From Heterotrichella gracilis (taxonomy: Eukaryota > Sar > Xanthophyceae > Tribonematales > Xanthonemataceae): a stretch of 64,000 bases of DNA. Positions 55,542 through 64,000 of this stretch are shown piece by piece (position 1 is the first letter of the stretch; each line of letters opens with the position of its first letter). The notes under the pieces are model-generated. The model was given only the letters and a program-made list of their open reading frames with translations. It was not told where the DNA came from and ran no database searches. The position numbers were made by a program, and so were the translations under genes. Location of the stretch: assembly GCA_032358255.1 (NCBI GenBank), contig JAULBX010031481.1, forward strand, positions 104,561-168,560, given 5' to 3'.

Positions 55542-56971
55542 TGGGGACAGTGGGGCGAGGGGGGCCTCACACCAGTAGCAACCTCCGTATCGTGCGAAGC
55601 TGCCAACAGCGAGAAGCTGAAACACAGGAACCAACCATTCTAACCCTTGCCAGATCAAGTGTACGAGCTCAATAAAATATGCTGGTCAGACACCCCCATG
55701 ACTCAGCGCAAGGCGGTGTGTTGGGCACTGAGCCGCAGCCCCACGGAGTGGGGTGCTCAAAAGTACAAAGCGGCAGGGGGCCTGGAGGAGTCAAAACGGC
55801 GAGCTTGGTACGAACACGGTGACCCTGCTCTAACGCAGCATCAACCTGAGCAGGCCCGACGGGGCAAGGCACAAAATGCGCAGCCTTTCCCAGGTCTGAC
55901 CGAAGTTGCCAGCGGTGCTTGGAGGGTATGGAGTTCAAGAGGCGACAAGGACTGGCTCAGAGTGGACCAAGGCTCGGCAAGGAGGCAGGATCGGGGCATG
56001 GACCGCATCAGGATGAACTGACATCGTTTACAGCTTGCAAACGAGCCTTTTCAAAGTGGAAAAAAGCTGTTCTGGCGGTTTTGCCGGCTGTGGGCGCTCA
56101 TCATATGATCAGTGCCACGGGCTGGAAATGTGGCAGAAAATGTCGGACTTGGCCAACTGGCAGGTGCACCCAGGCCACAAATGAAAGCCCCCACTTCAAA
56201 ATATGACGAGAAACAAGAGTAGGGCCTGGCCACAACCTGAATTTTGTCCGCAGGTTTGCAGGTTGGTTGCAAACCCATGTCCAGTGTTGCAAACATTCCG
56301 TTACAAAACACATGCGGTAATGGGAAAATTCACCAGTGTGCATTCAGTGGGCCAGGTTCAGCATGAAATTAGCAGTATCAAATACAGAATGGTGTGTTAC
56401 CCAAAGTGGTGCTTGGCAACTCAACGCAAGTGGCGTGTGGTTGCCAGGTGTAAAGCGCCGCAGCGCAGTCCTTCTCGTGAACGGTTTCATCGACTGACTG
56501 ATGCTACAACGTCATGGTCGGGTGCCCTCGTATTAGCCTATTTGCTTGCGCTTTGCACTCCCTGATATGTGCTACTATTTCTTCTCTTCCGCACCATGGT
56601 GTTGGGCACCAATGGTCCCGGGCCAACATCTACAGCTGTGCTACCAACTGAGCACCCCGCTCAACACTCCAGTGCCGAGTTTGCAGTAAAATGGTACGCC
56701 ATGGTGGCAATTGGCAGCTGCTGGAGGGTGACAGCTGCAGCAGCTCCAGTGTGAACGTGCCACTGACCCGGGAGGTAGCTTAAGGGCCACCGCCTTGTCA
56801 AGCAAACATTGTTGCTGCGCCGTAGTGCCTGGCACTACCAACCTTGGCACTTATGAGCATCTCTGCAGACCTGCGCAGCCCATCCCCGCCCAGCTGCTGT
56901 AGAGTGACAGCTGCCGCCAGTTCAAGGATAATGCGCCACTGGGCGTGGACATGGCCTGATTCTCCCCATTG
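55542..56971. other. Spacer with decayed terminal-exon copy
   Basis: Mostly non-coding. Bases 56798-56905 are a degenerate copy of the last exon of the next gene (minus reading QLGGDGLRRSAEMLISAKVG, then RHYGA and a stop), matching 56972-57096. Confidence 0.6.
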
Positions 56972-58126
56972 TCAAGCAAACACCGCTGGTGCGCCGTAGT
57001 GCCGGGCACCTCCAACCTTGGCGCTTGTCAGCATTTCAGCAGACCTGCGCAGCCGGTCCCCGCCCAGCTGCTCTTGCCGGAACGCCACAGCGGCACCTGC
57101 AGCACCAGCCACCACACCAAGGTTAGCAGTGAGTAAGGAACACCACCACCCCCTGACGCACACAATTCATACGCACACCCTCGGCGGTTGTGGGCCGTCA
57201 CCAGTGACATGCTTGGCTAGCAGAAAGGGCGGGGCATATCAATACACTGCTGCATTGGTCTGTGCACTACAGATGGAAAGTGCGCGCATGAGCACCCTGC
57301 CAGGCTACACATTGGTGGCCAGAAAGTGAACGTGTGTGTCCCACCTGAGGGTTTGTGGAGCATCTCTGGTGGCTGCAGCACCTGCACCGTGACAGGCCCT
57401 ACTTTGCGTGCAAGCTTGTCCTTCTTGCGTCTGGGTTTGGCAGCGGCTGCCGCCACCAGCGCCTGCTCCCTCGCCTGCTCCGTCTGCACCTGACTGCTCC
57501 TGCGCCACACCAACCAGAAGTGCAAAAAGTGAAGTGAAGTGAATTTCAGTCTGGTCTTTTTTGATGCAACTGGTTGAACAGCCATGTGGAGAGAACCCAG
57601 TATGCGGTTGCAGTGCATTCAATGTGCAGGCGAAGTAGTAAGGACTTGCAAGGCGACGAGCAAGGGGGTGTGTTGGCTGGACGGCATGCCAGGGCAGGAG
57701 TGGCCCATGTGGCAAGAGTTCCTATGGGGCATGTGTGGTGCATTGGCATGATACGATAGCATTACCACCCTGTGTGCTGCAAGGTCCTTACCTCTGGCGC
57801 TGGGATACCATAGCCACCACTGACTCTGGCAGCAAGTCCAAGTCCATGTCTTCATCCCTTGCCAAGGGTTGTTCGTTGCCGGCTGCCTCCTCCTCCTCCT
57901 CGTCTTCCTGGACGTCTGCAACAACCTGTTGTTTGCTTTTCTTGCTCTGCCCCTTTTGCTTCCGTTGCTTTGCCGCTGCTTGCGCGGCTTGGGCTGCGGT
58001 CCGTTCTGTTGCTCTCCGGTCGGCAGCGGCCGCCTTGCTCACCGCAGCTGGGACCTCCTCTGGAGCCTCGTCATCGTCACCGTCCGATGGCTCTTCGGTG
58101 TCTTTCCGCTTGCTCCTGGTCCTCAT
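56972..58126 (-). CDS. Small basic/acidic, probably nuclear protein of unknown function
   Basis: Three minus-strand exons join in phase: 58126-57792, 57499-57345 and 57096-56972, 204 residues. The N-terminus is MRTRSKRKDTEEPSDGDDDE, then an Ala-rich helix, a Lys-rich nuclear-signal-like patch (KQRKQKGQSKKSKQQ), an acidic run (EDEEEEEAAGNE), a second basic patch (KPRRKKDKLARKVGPVTVQV) and the conserved-looking end FRQEQLGGDRLRRSAEML, ARHYGAPAVFA. The layout recalls small nucleolar ribosome-biogenesis factors, but I do not recognise a family. A degenerate copy of the last exon lies downstream. The start codon faces the HMA gene across a spacer with CATGCATG clusters. Confidence 0.65.
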
Positions 58127-58824
58127 CTTGGGGTGAAGAGCGAGCTAGTGGTGGCGGCAGTAGCTAGTGTTGTTCTTGCCACTTGCGGTGGTGTCCACAG
58201 GCAACAGCCGGCTGTCCGGGTCTAAACGTTTGCTCGGAAAGTATTACTGCAAGACGTGTAGACGTTGAGCCAAAGAAAGGTTTGTTGCTGTCAACTGCGC
58301 GAAATTAGCTGCATATGCATGCGTTCAATGCATGCATGCAAAAACCAATGGGGCAAAATAATAAGTGTCTGGCACATTTGCGGCGTCGACCGTGCGTATT
58401 TCCACTAGGGCAAGCTTGTTTCTGCTCAAGAATAACTCCAAAGCCTATACTTCACGCCCGGCACTGTGTGTTGGGCGACCCCAAAGTTGGGCTCTCGAGG
58501 ATAAGGGGGATAACAGCACGAGGACAAAACGCATGGCCCCCAACAAAACTACGAGCTTGTCACGCTACATCACCTATTTTTAGGCCAAAACTTCTCTTTG
58601 TGGGTACGTACAGCTGGCGTGTTCGCGAGGGTGAAGCGCTTTTCAACGCCCCGCTGGCATCCCCCACCCCACCCTCGGCATGCGCTAAATCAAGTGCCGA
58701 TTGCACTGCCCTGCTTTGCTGAACCCGTGACACCAATGTTCCGTCGCTATCTGTGAAATGCTTTCCTGCAGTCTTCGTGTGAAAGCCGCTATGCAAGCTC
58801 ACAAAGTCGCAGCAATCGGGAACG
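58127..58824. promoter_or_regulatory. Divergent promoter region with RY-like clusters
   Basis: CATATGCATGCG at 58312-58323 and CAATGCATGCATGC at 58326-58339 lie 185-215 bases upstream of the minus-strand start at 58126. The plus-strand HMA gene starts at 58825. No coding region is seen between. Confidence 0.4.
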
Positions 58825-59700
58825 ATGGAGCCCTTTTCCGGAAGAGTCACCACCACCAAAAAACAAGTTTACGTACACGCAGACCACCAGTGCGGACTTT
58901 GCGTGCTACTCGGAAGGTATGGGCGCTTGCACGTTTCTAGGGTTTAGAAAGTCAGCGTTTTGGTTATGCATGCATATTGGTGTGTCCAAGTAAGGCGCTT
59001 GGCACCCCAAGTAAGGCTGGTGCCCTACCCTTTGTTCTCTCCCACCTGTGCTTCTGGCAAATACTTGTGGCAGCTGTGCATAATTTGAAGTTGATTGATA
59101 AAGGCACACAGGGATGGCATCACATAGTTGACCCTTGGGCACAGGCCCCCTAGGCAACATGCCAGCTAACCAGCACATGTGTTGCAGGCGCCTATTGCTC
59201 AGGCAAATAGCGGCACCCAGACAAGGATGGTAGAGCTAAGGTGCGGCCAACGCACGACGCTGTGGATGATTTGTTGCTTCTGCAGTGCGTGGTATATTCG
59301 CCGGTGGGGCCAAGAATACCAACAGGTGCTTGTGTGGTGTGCCAGGCTTGTCGGGACTTCACAACCACTCAACGCTGAGCGGCTGAGGAGTGGATTGCAA
59401 CAGGTGGGGGCATTCACACTTTCATACTGCCACTGTCATCCGACCTGGCATTCAGGGTGCAAGCCTGTACCCTTACCTGCACTAGTCCTGATGAAAAAAT
59501 AACACAGTGATTCGCCCACTGGCGCCCTATTGCAATGGTTGGTCATAGAAATATCATTTTTGCGCTGCATCCAGGTTGCTGGAGTGCAAGAGGTCAACAT
59601 AGATGAGCAGCAGCGCCGGGTCACAGTCCAAGCTCCCCCCAGCGTGTCACCCAGAGCGCTCATGGAAGAAGTCCGGAAGCTGGTACTGGCCCTGCCCTGA
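58825..59700 (+). CDS. Small HMA-domain protein (possible metallochaperone)
   Basis: Three exons fit in phase: 58825-58916, 59346-59403 and 59575-59700, 91 residues. Exon 1 gives MEPFSGRVTTTKKQVYVHAD followed by HQCGLCVLLG, a CxxC after a beta strand as in heavy-metal-associated domains. Exons 2-3 give AERLRSGLQQVAGVQEVNID, EQQRRVTVQAP and a last helix LMEEVRKLVLALP. The helix-GV-strand-strand order matches HMA. HMA domains bind Cu(I) or Zn. Between CxxC and the GV motif there are several more residues than usual, so the exon 2 start may be misplaced. Exon 3 is the surest part. Confidence 0.5.
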
Positions 59701-60023
59701 CCCTTGTGTTCAATTAGCACACATGCATTTGCGTTGGCACTGATCTTGACCCTGACACCATGCATGCAGCTCGGTGCAGCTCGGTGCAAGTCATTCCAGC
59801 AAAATGACTGCATTGACAGCCGTTCTTTGCACTACTCAAGTCAAATGCCTGTCTGCTTTGGCAAGCCTTGCACTGTTTTGGGCCTGATGCATCAAAACGC
59901 ACAGCACACTGTTAAAAATGGGTATGGTGAAAAAAGGAGTTATGAACAGCTGGCACGGCTGCCCAAATATGCCCCACCCGGAGACGCGCCATGTCTACCT
60001 AGCATCAATTTGTTTGTCCGCAG

Positions 60024-63000
60024 GGCTGCGGGTGCAGGGCTGTGCCGTATGTTGAGCAGCAGTGGGAGTGGGAGGGGTTCAAGGTGAACTACTGCGAGGG
60101 GAAGGCTGGCGTGGGCCCGCCGGTGGTACTGGTGCACGGATTTGGTGGAAATGTGGGCCACTACAGGTATGCGCGTGGATCGGCAAGAAATAATAATGGC
60201 TAAAATTTCCGGGTTTAGGGCAAAAGTGGTAGTGCTTGAAGTGGGCCTGACAGCGGTACTGGTGGGAGGCTTTGGTGGGCCTGTGGGCCAACACAGATGT
60301 GTACAATGCAAGAACGTGAATGCGAATGGATGTCCAAAGTTCTGGGAGAATCTCGTAAATGTTTATGAAGTCAACCAAATGCAACGGCCCCTCCGTACTG
60401 TTTATACTTTGTACAACATGTGCCCCCGGTACGGTAATGAGCATACTGGACTGTGCTGCAGGAAGCTTGCTACTGAACTGTGTGGGCAGTAACATGTGTA
60501 CTGGGTGGGACATGGGTGTAATGCAATGCATGCAATGCATTGCAATGCAACGCAATGCAACTCAACGTAACATACGTCCTGCATATCCCTGCAGGAAGCT
60601 AGCTGCTGAGCTGTGCGAGCAGTACCACGTGTATGGGGTGGACCTGCTGGGATTTGGCGCCTCGGAAAAGCCCACGCACGTGGCCTACGACCCGCACCTG
60701 TGGCAGCGCCAGGTGTCGGCATTTCTCAGGGAGGTGGTCAAGGAGCCTGCTGTGCTGGTGGGCAACTCAATTGGGTCACAGGTGAATAATCACCCAATCA
60801 TTATCATCATCGTCGATACGGTGGCATCATCATCGATCCGGTGCATCATCATCAGTACGGTGGCATCATCATCAGTACAGTAATGCCATGAACCAAAATC
60901 ACCCTTTTGGTTCCAGGTTGCATGCCACAAGATTTGTTACGGGGTAAGCTAGCAGCAGAAATCTTGCAGCTGTTGACCAGTTGTGTCATTTACCCACGTG
61001 CAGGTGTGCCTATACGTGGCATCCGAGACACCTGAGCTGGTGAAAGGGGTGTGCGTGCTCAACTGCAGCGGGGCCATGAACCAAAAGGGGCTGTATGGCG
61101 ATGAGCCGGTGCTGCAGCTGCTGCGCCCTGTGTTCTGGCTGCTGGAGCTGGCGCTCAAGCAGCGGCCGCTAGCCAGGTAAGGCACAGAAATCACTGGTTG
61201 AAACTATAACATAATGAATGATGGTAGGAACGTTTCTCATTCAATTTCTGGCTAGTCGAGCTGGCGCTGAAGCAGCGGCCGCTAGCCAGGTAACGCACTA
61301 GCAACATGGTACAATGAAAGAAGGAAACGAAATAAAAATAGAACTGATAAGGTTCGACATTTGGAATTTATGCTTACCAGGTTGTTACCGTATCCACTTG
61401 AGTCGCGAGTTTCTAATCATTCTGATGGCTTTCTTTGTGCTGCCTGCTCTTCGTTATCAAACATGCATGTGCATGGGCAGGCTGCACAATTGTAGCAGTT
61501 CTTTTTCATGTACCAAGCCCCTGGGATGTGCCAATGTGGCCATTTCATTTACTGAGCCGCTGGGATTGGTGGACCTGCAGCTGGCTTTTTGAGAAGTTCC
61601 GGGACCGCAAGCGCGTGGCTAACCTGCTAGTGACAGCGGCCAGGGCGGGTGTGCCGCCGGTGTACGGCAATGCAGAGGCTGTGCATGACGAGCTGATAGA
61701 CATCCTGTATGCGCCCTCGGAGGACCCGGGCGCGTTGGATGTGTTTGTCAGGTGGGTGGGGCCATATGACATGAGCACATGCAGCCCAGCAACTGACACA
61801 CCTTGTTCTGGAACACCATGAGCTGCATATGATTTAGTTAGTCACGTGAACTCCACCAATATAGCTATGATCAGCAGGTAGGATTGTACATCATGATCTA
61901 TAGCTACTACATCACGATCATAGATATGCCATAGATATCTACCGGTATGATCATAGATCATGATGTAGCTATGATCAGCAGGTAGGTTTGTACATGCAGC
62001 GCCAAGCAGTTCAATCCTGGCACTCCTGATACCATTTGTTGACCTTGCGCGATTTGAAAGCCCTGCTGGGTGAGGTCAGCCCATGGTGTGTTGGAAGCGT
62101 GTTGACCGTAGCTGTCTCTACTTGGACCATGCATGTGCGTGAACTGTCTGGGATATGAATGAAGCGCAATCCGCGCCGCGGTGCCTTCCTTTTCATTGTA
62201 ATGTTAGCCATTCTTCATTTTTATGTATTTATCTTGGCAGTGTCTTCACTGGCGACCCTGGGCCCCGGCCCCAGAAGCTGATGGCCGTTGTTTATTTCAT
62301 TTTTCAATCTTAGTCTAATGCATTTTCTTTTCTTTTCCCAGTGTCTTCACGGGGGACCCTGGGCCTCGGCTCCAGAAGCTGATGGCCGTTGTTTATTTCA
62401 TTTTTCAATCTTAGTCTAATGCATTTTCTTTTCTTTTCCCAGTGTCTTCACGGGGGACCCTGGGCCTCGGCTCCAGAAGCTGATGGCCGTTGTTTATTTC
62501 ATTTTTCAATCTTAGTCTGATGCATTTTCTTTTCTTTTCCCAGTGTCTTCACGGGGGACCCTGGGCCTCGGCTTTAGAAGCTGATGGCCATTGTTTATTT
62601 CATTTTTCCATCTTAGTCTAATGCATTTTCTTTTCTTTTCCCAGTGTCTTCACGGGGGACCCTGGGCCCCGGCCCCAGCAGCTGATGGAGCGCATTGAGT
62701 GCCCTGTGCTGGCAGCCTGGGGCGAGGCCGACCCCTGGACGCCCCTCACAGGCAGCCTGGGCAAGCACTTTGTGAAGCTGTCACAGGAAAAGCCCCACCA
62801 GGTGAGCGTGCGGTGATGCCTCTTACCTAGTAGGAAGTTAGTATCTGCCTTCCAGATTTGCAACATAGTAGCAAGTAGGGGCCGGGTCAAACCCGAAGTT
62901 GATAAAAAACCTAGCACACACCTCAATGGGTTCACTGCCCAGCATTCTGCTACCCCTGTTCTGTAACGGGTTGTCATTGGAGGCTCTTGTGTGGTGTACA

Positions 63001-63351
63001 TGTACCTGTTTGCACCTGATGCTGGCACTAATGGAAAAAACTAATTAGCTACCACGACAGCTTGACTGATCATTTGGCAATGGCTTCTCTTCATTTGGCA
63101 ATGCCTTCCTCATCCTTAACCAATGAGCCTGTATCAGGCTATTACAGTTCGAAATACAGGCTGCACAGCTCTACCCGAGTTACTTTACTTTGGCTGTGCC
63201 CCAGGTGACTGTGGTTGGGCTGCCCAACACAGGCCACTGCCCTCAGGACGACCGACCAGACTTGGTGGCAGCTGCGCTGATTCCGTGGTTGAGGCAGGTG
63301 TATGGGAGTGAGGGCAATGGGGCTGGCGATAACGGAGCGCACCAGCATTAA
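60024..63351 (+). CDS. Plastid-type alpha/beta hydrolase (5' exon unresolved)
   Basis: Exons join in phase: about 60024-60166, 60595-60781, 61004-61176, 61581-61751, 62645-62801 and 63205-63351. The sequence opens with VPYVEQQWEWEGFKVNYCEG and PPVVLVHGFGGNVGHYR (oxyanion HGFG), then YGVDLLGFGASEKP. The nucleophile is Ser in VLVGNSIGSQ, the acid Asp in AAWGEADPWTP, and the His in GLPNTGHCPQDDRP, a complete triad. YVASETPELVKGVCVLNCSG and the cap region resemble the plant plastid hydrolase group that includes pheophytinase and CLD1-like enzymes; the substrate is not determined. The N-terminal exon with the start codon was not resolved; an ATG near 59848 with donor at 59923 is one in-phase option. 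Introns carry copies of four different exon edges. Confidence 0.85.
60220..60520 (+). repeat. Copies of hydrolase exon 1 end and exon 2 start in the intron
   Basis: Bases 60253-60297 (GCGGTACTGGTGGGAGGCTT) repeat the end of exon 1. Bases 60458-60500 (CTGCAGGAAGCTTGCTACTG) repeat the acceptor and start of exon 2 (true site 60588-60612). Confidence 0.85.
61250..61294 (+). repeat. Copy of hydrolase exon 3 end with donor
   Basis: GAGCTGGCGCTGAAGCAGCG to GCTAGCCAG|GTAACG repeats the true end at 61145-61181 with one substitution in the coding part. If spliced from here, an extra segment would be included. Confidence 0.9.
62011..62110 (-). mobile_element. Second LINE tail remnant, frameshifted
   Basis: The minus strand reads NTPWADLTQQG in one frame and FKSRKVNKWYQECQD in another, matching WADLLQQDLKSRGINKWFKQ of the element at 28482-28730. 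A decayed, 5'-truncated fragment. Confidence 0.6.
62239..62644 (+). repeat. Four tandem decoy acceptor-plus-exon-start units of about 101 bp
   Basis: Each unit starts with a (C)CAG acceptor and TGTCTTCAC(G/T)GG, continues about 47 bases into the exon 5 sequence (TCCAGAAGCTGATGGCCGTT), then has GTTTATTTCATTTTTC and a pyrimidine-rich ending. Starts are near 62239, 62340, 62442 and 62543; the authentic exon follows at 62645. Confidence 0.95.
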
Positions 63352-64000
63352 TGATCACAGCTTGCACTACAGACTCGGTCCACGGGCTGCTGCGTGCATG
63401 AAGAGAGGCTGCCGCTCAAGCGGTTTTGTAGGCAATGCGTCGTGCTTGACTTGGGTGCGTCAGAGCTCAAGTGCAGCAGGCAGCCTAGGTGGGGATATGT
63501 TGGAGTTTCTGTGGAACAGGAATTTGTACTTTGCAGCTTCAGCTTCGTTGTACTCCGCTTTGAGGTGCACATTGGCAAAATCACACTGTTGAATGCAGAT
63601 GCTGAGTTTGAACTTCTGAAAATCTTGGCAATAAATCGTAAATGAAGGAAGATTGCACAGTTCTTGGCACCTGAGTATCAGTGATAAAGCTTGAATTGAT
63701 GAATTCAGAACAAATTGCTTTGCCAAATTTTGTTGTCAGATTGAAAATTGTTGATTGCTGAGCAAACTTTATAGTGACCCAGCGGCAGCAGCTGGGTTAA
63801 ACTGGACAGGTCACATTCCTTTTTGTAAGGTGAAATCACTCGGTTTTGACGGGCATCATGTGTGACAATCGCAGACTGTACTTTGTAAACATGTAAAGTA
63901 CCTTTTTCAGCTGTCAATGTCAAGAAGAAAGAAAGAAAGAAAGAAAGGGAACGCACAGAGGCGTAGTTAGGGGGCCACTGGCTCGCACCAGGGCACCACA
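63352..64000. other. 3' flank of the hydrolase gene
   Basis: No convincing gene is seen. A short (GAAA)n run lies at about 63930-63949. Confidence 0.5.

Noticed and set aside
62239-62660. Regular array of about 101-bp repeats that could be taken for a CRISPR-like or satellite array
   Set aside because: There are no variable spacers, and each unit contains the acceptor and start of the following exon, so it is an exon-edge tandem duplication in a eukaryotic intron.

Overview
This window looks like nuclear DNA of a green alga, probably a chlorophyte of the Chlamydomonadales type (inference). The genes are split into many short GC-rich exons by long AT-richer introns with GT-AG and a few GC-AG borders. 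The set includes a plant-type cryptochrome, COP9 signalosome subunit 5, a WNK-like kinase, a plastid starch-binding protein and a plastid-type alpha/beta hydrolase. Plant-type telomere heptamers (CCCTAAA/TTTAGGG) are scattered through introns and spacers. All gene models were assembled by hand from splice sites and codon-phase agreement. No transcript evidence was available.

Left part (1-22.3 kb): a duplicated, decaying accessory block. A secreted cupredoxin-like gene occurs as an edge-truncated copy (470-1132), a complete four-exon copy (2544-6248) and a fossil exon (18032-18115). It alternates with minus-strand F-box-family genes. One has a leucine-rich C-terminus (7467-10975). Two others share the N-terminal exon but carry an acidic linker and an unrecognised C-terminal domain (14012-15106; 18531-19525, the latter frameshifted). 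Each F-box copy is followed by a copy of a proline/glycine-rich repeat family (about 11.3-13.1, 15.4-17.5 and 20.0-22.2 kb).

Right part (22.4-64 kb): mostly single-copy housekeeping genes. In order: a conserved plastid-targeted-looking unknown (22443-26093, +); CBM20 starch-binding membrane protein (27130-29844, -); MYND finger exon (30804-31099, -); nucleolin-like two-RRM protein (31998-36793, -); 2OG-Fe(II) oxygenase (37426-40601, +); mitochondrial ribosomal protein mL41 (41907-42252, -); SpoU/TrmH RNA methyltransferase (42811-44028, -), head-to-head with plant-type cryptochrome (44738-50020, +); CSN5 (51618-53383, -); WNK/NRBP-like kinase with a damaged catalytic loop (54285-55541, -); small nuclear protein (56972-58126, -), head-to-head with a small HMA-domain protein (58825-59700, +); alpha/beta hydrolase (60024-63351, +).

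The most striking pattern is that the edge of an exon, with its splice site, has repeatedly been copied in tandem into the neighbouring intron or flank. It is seen in at least ten genes, often with CCCTAAA heptamers between the copies. The clearest case is four decoy acceptor-plus-exon-start units of about 101 bp in front of an authentic hydrolase exon (62239-62645).
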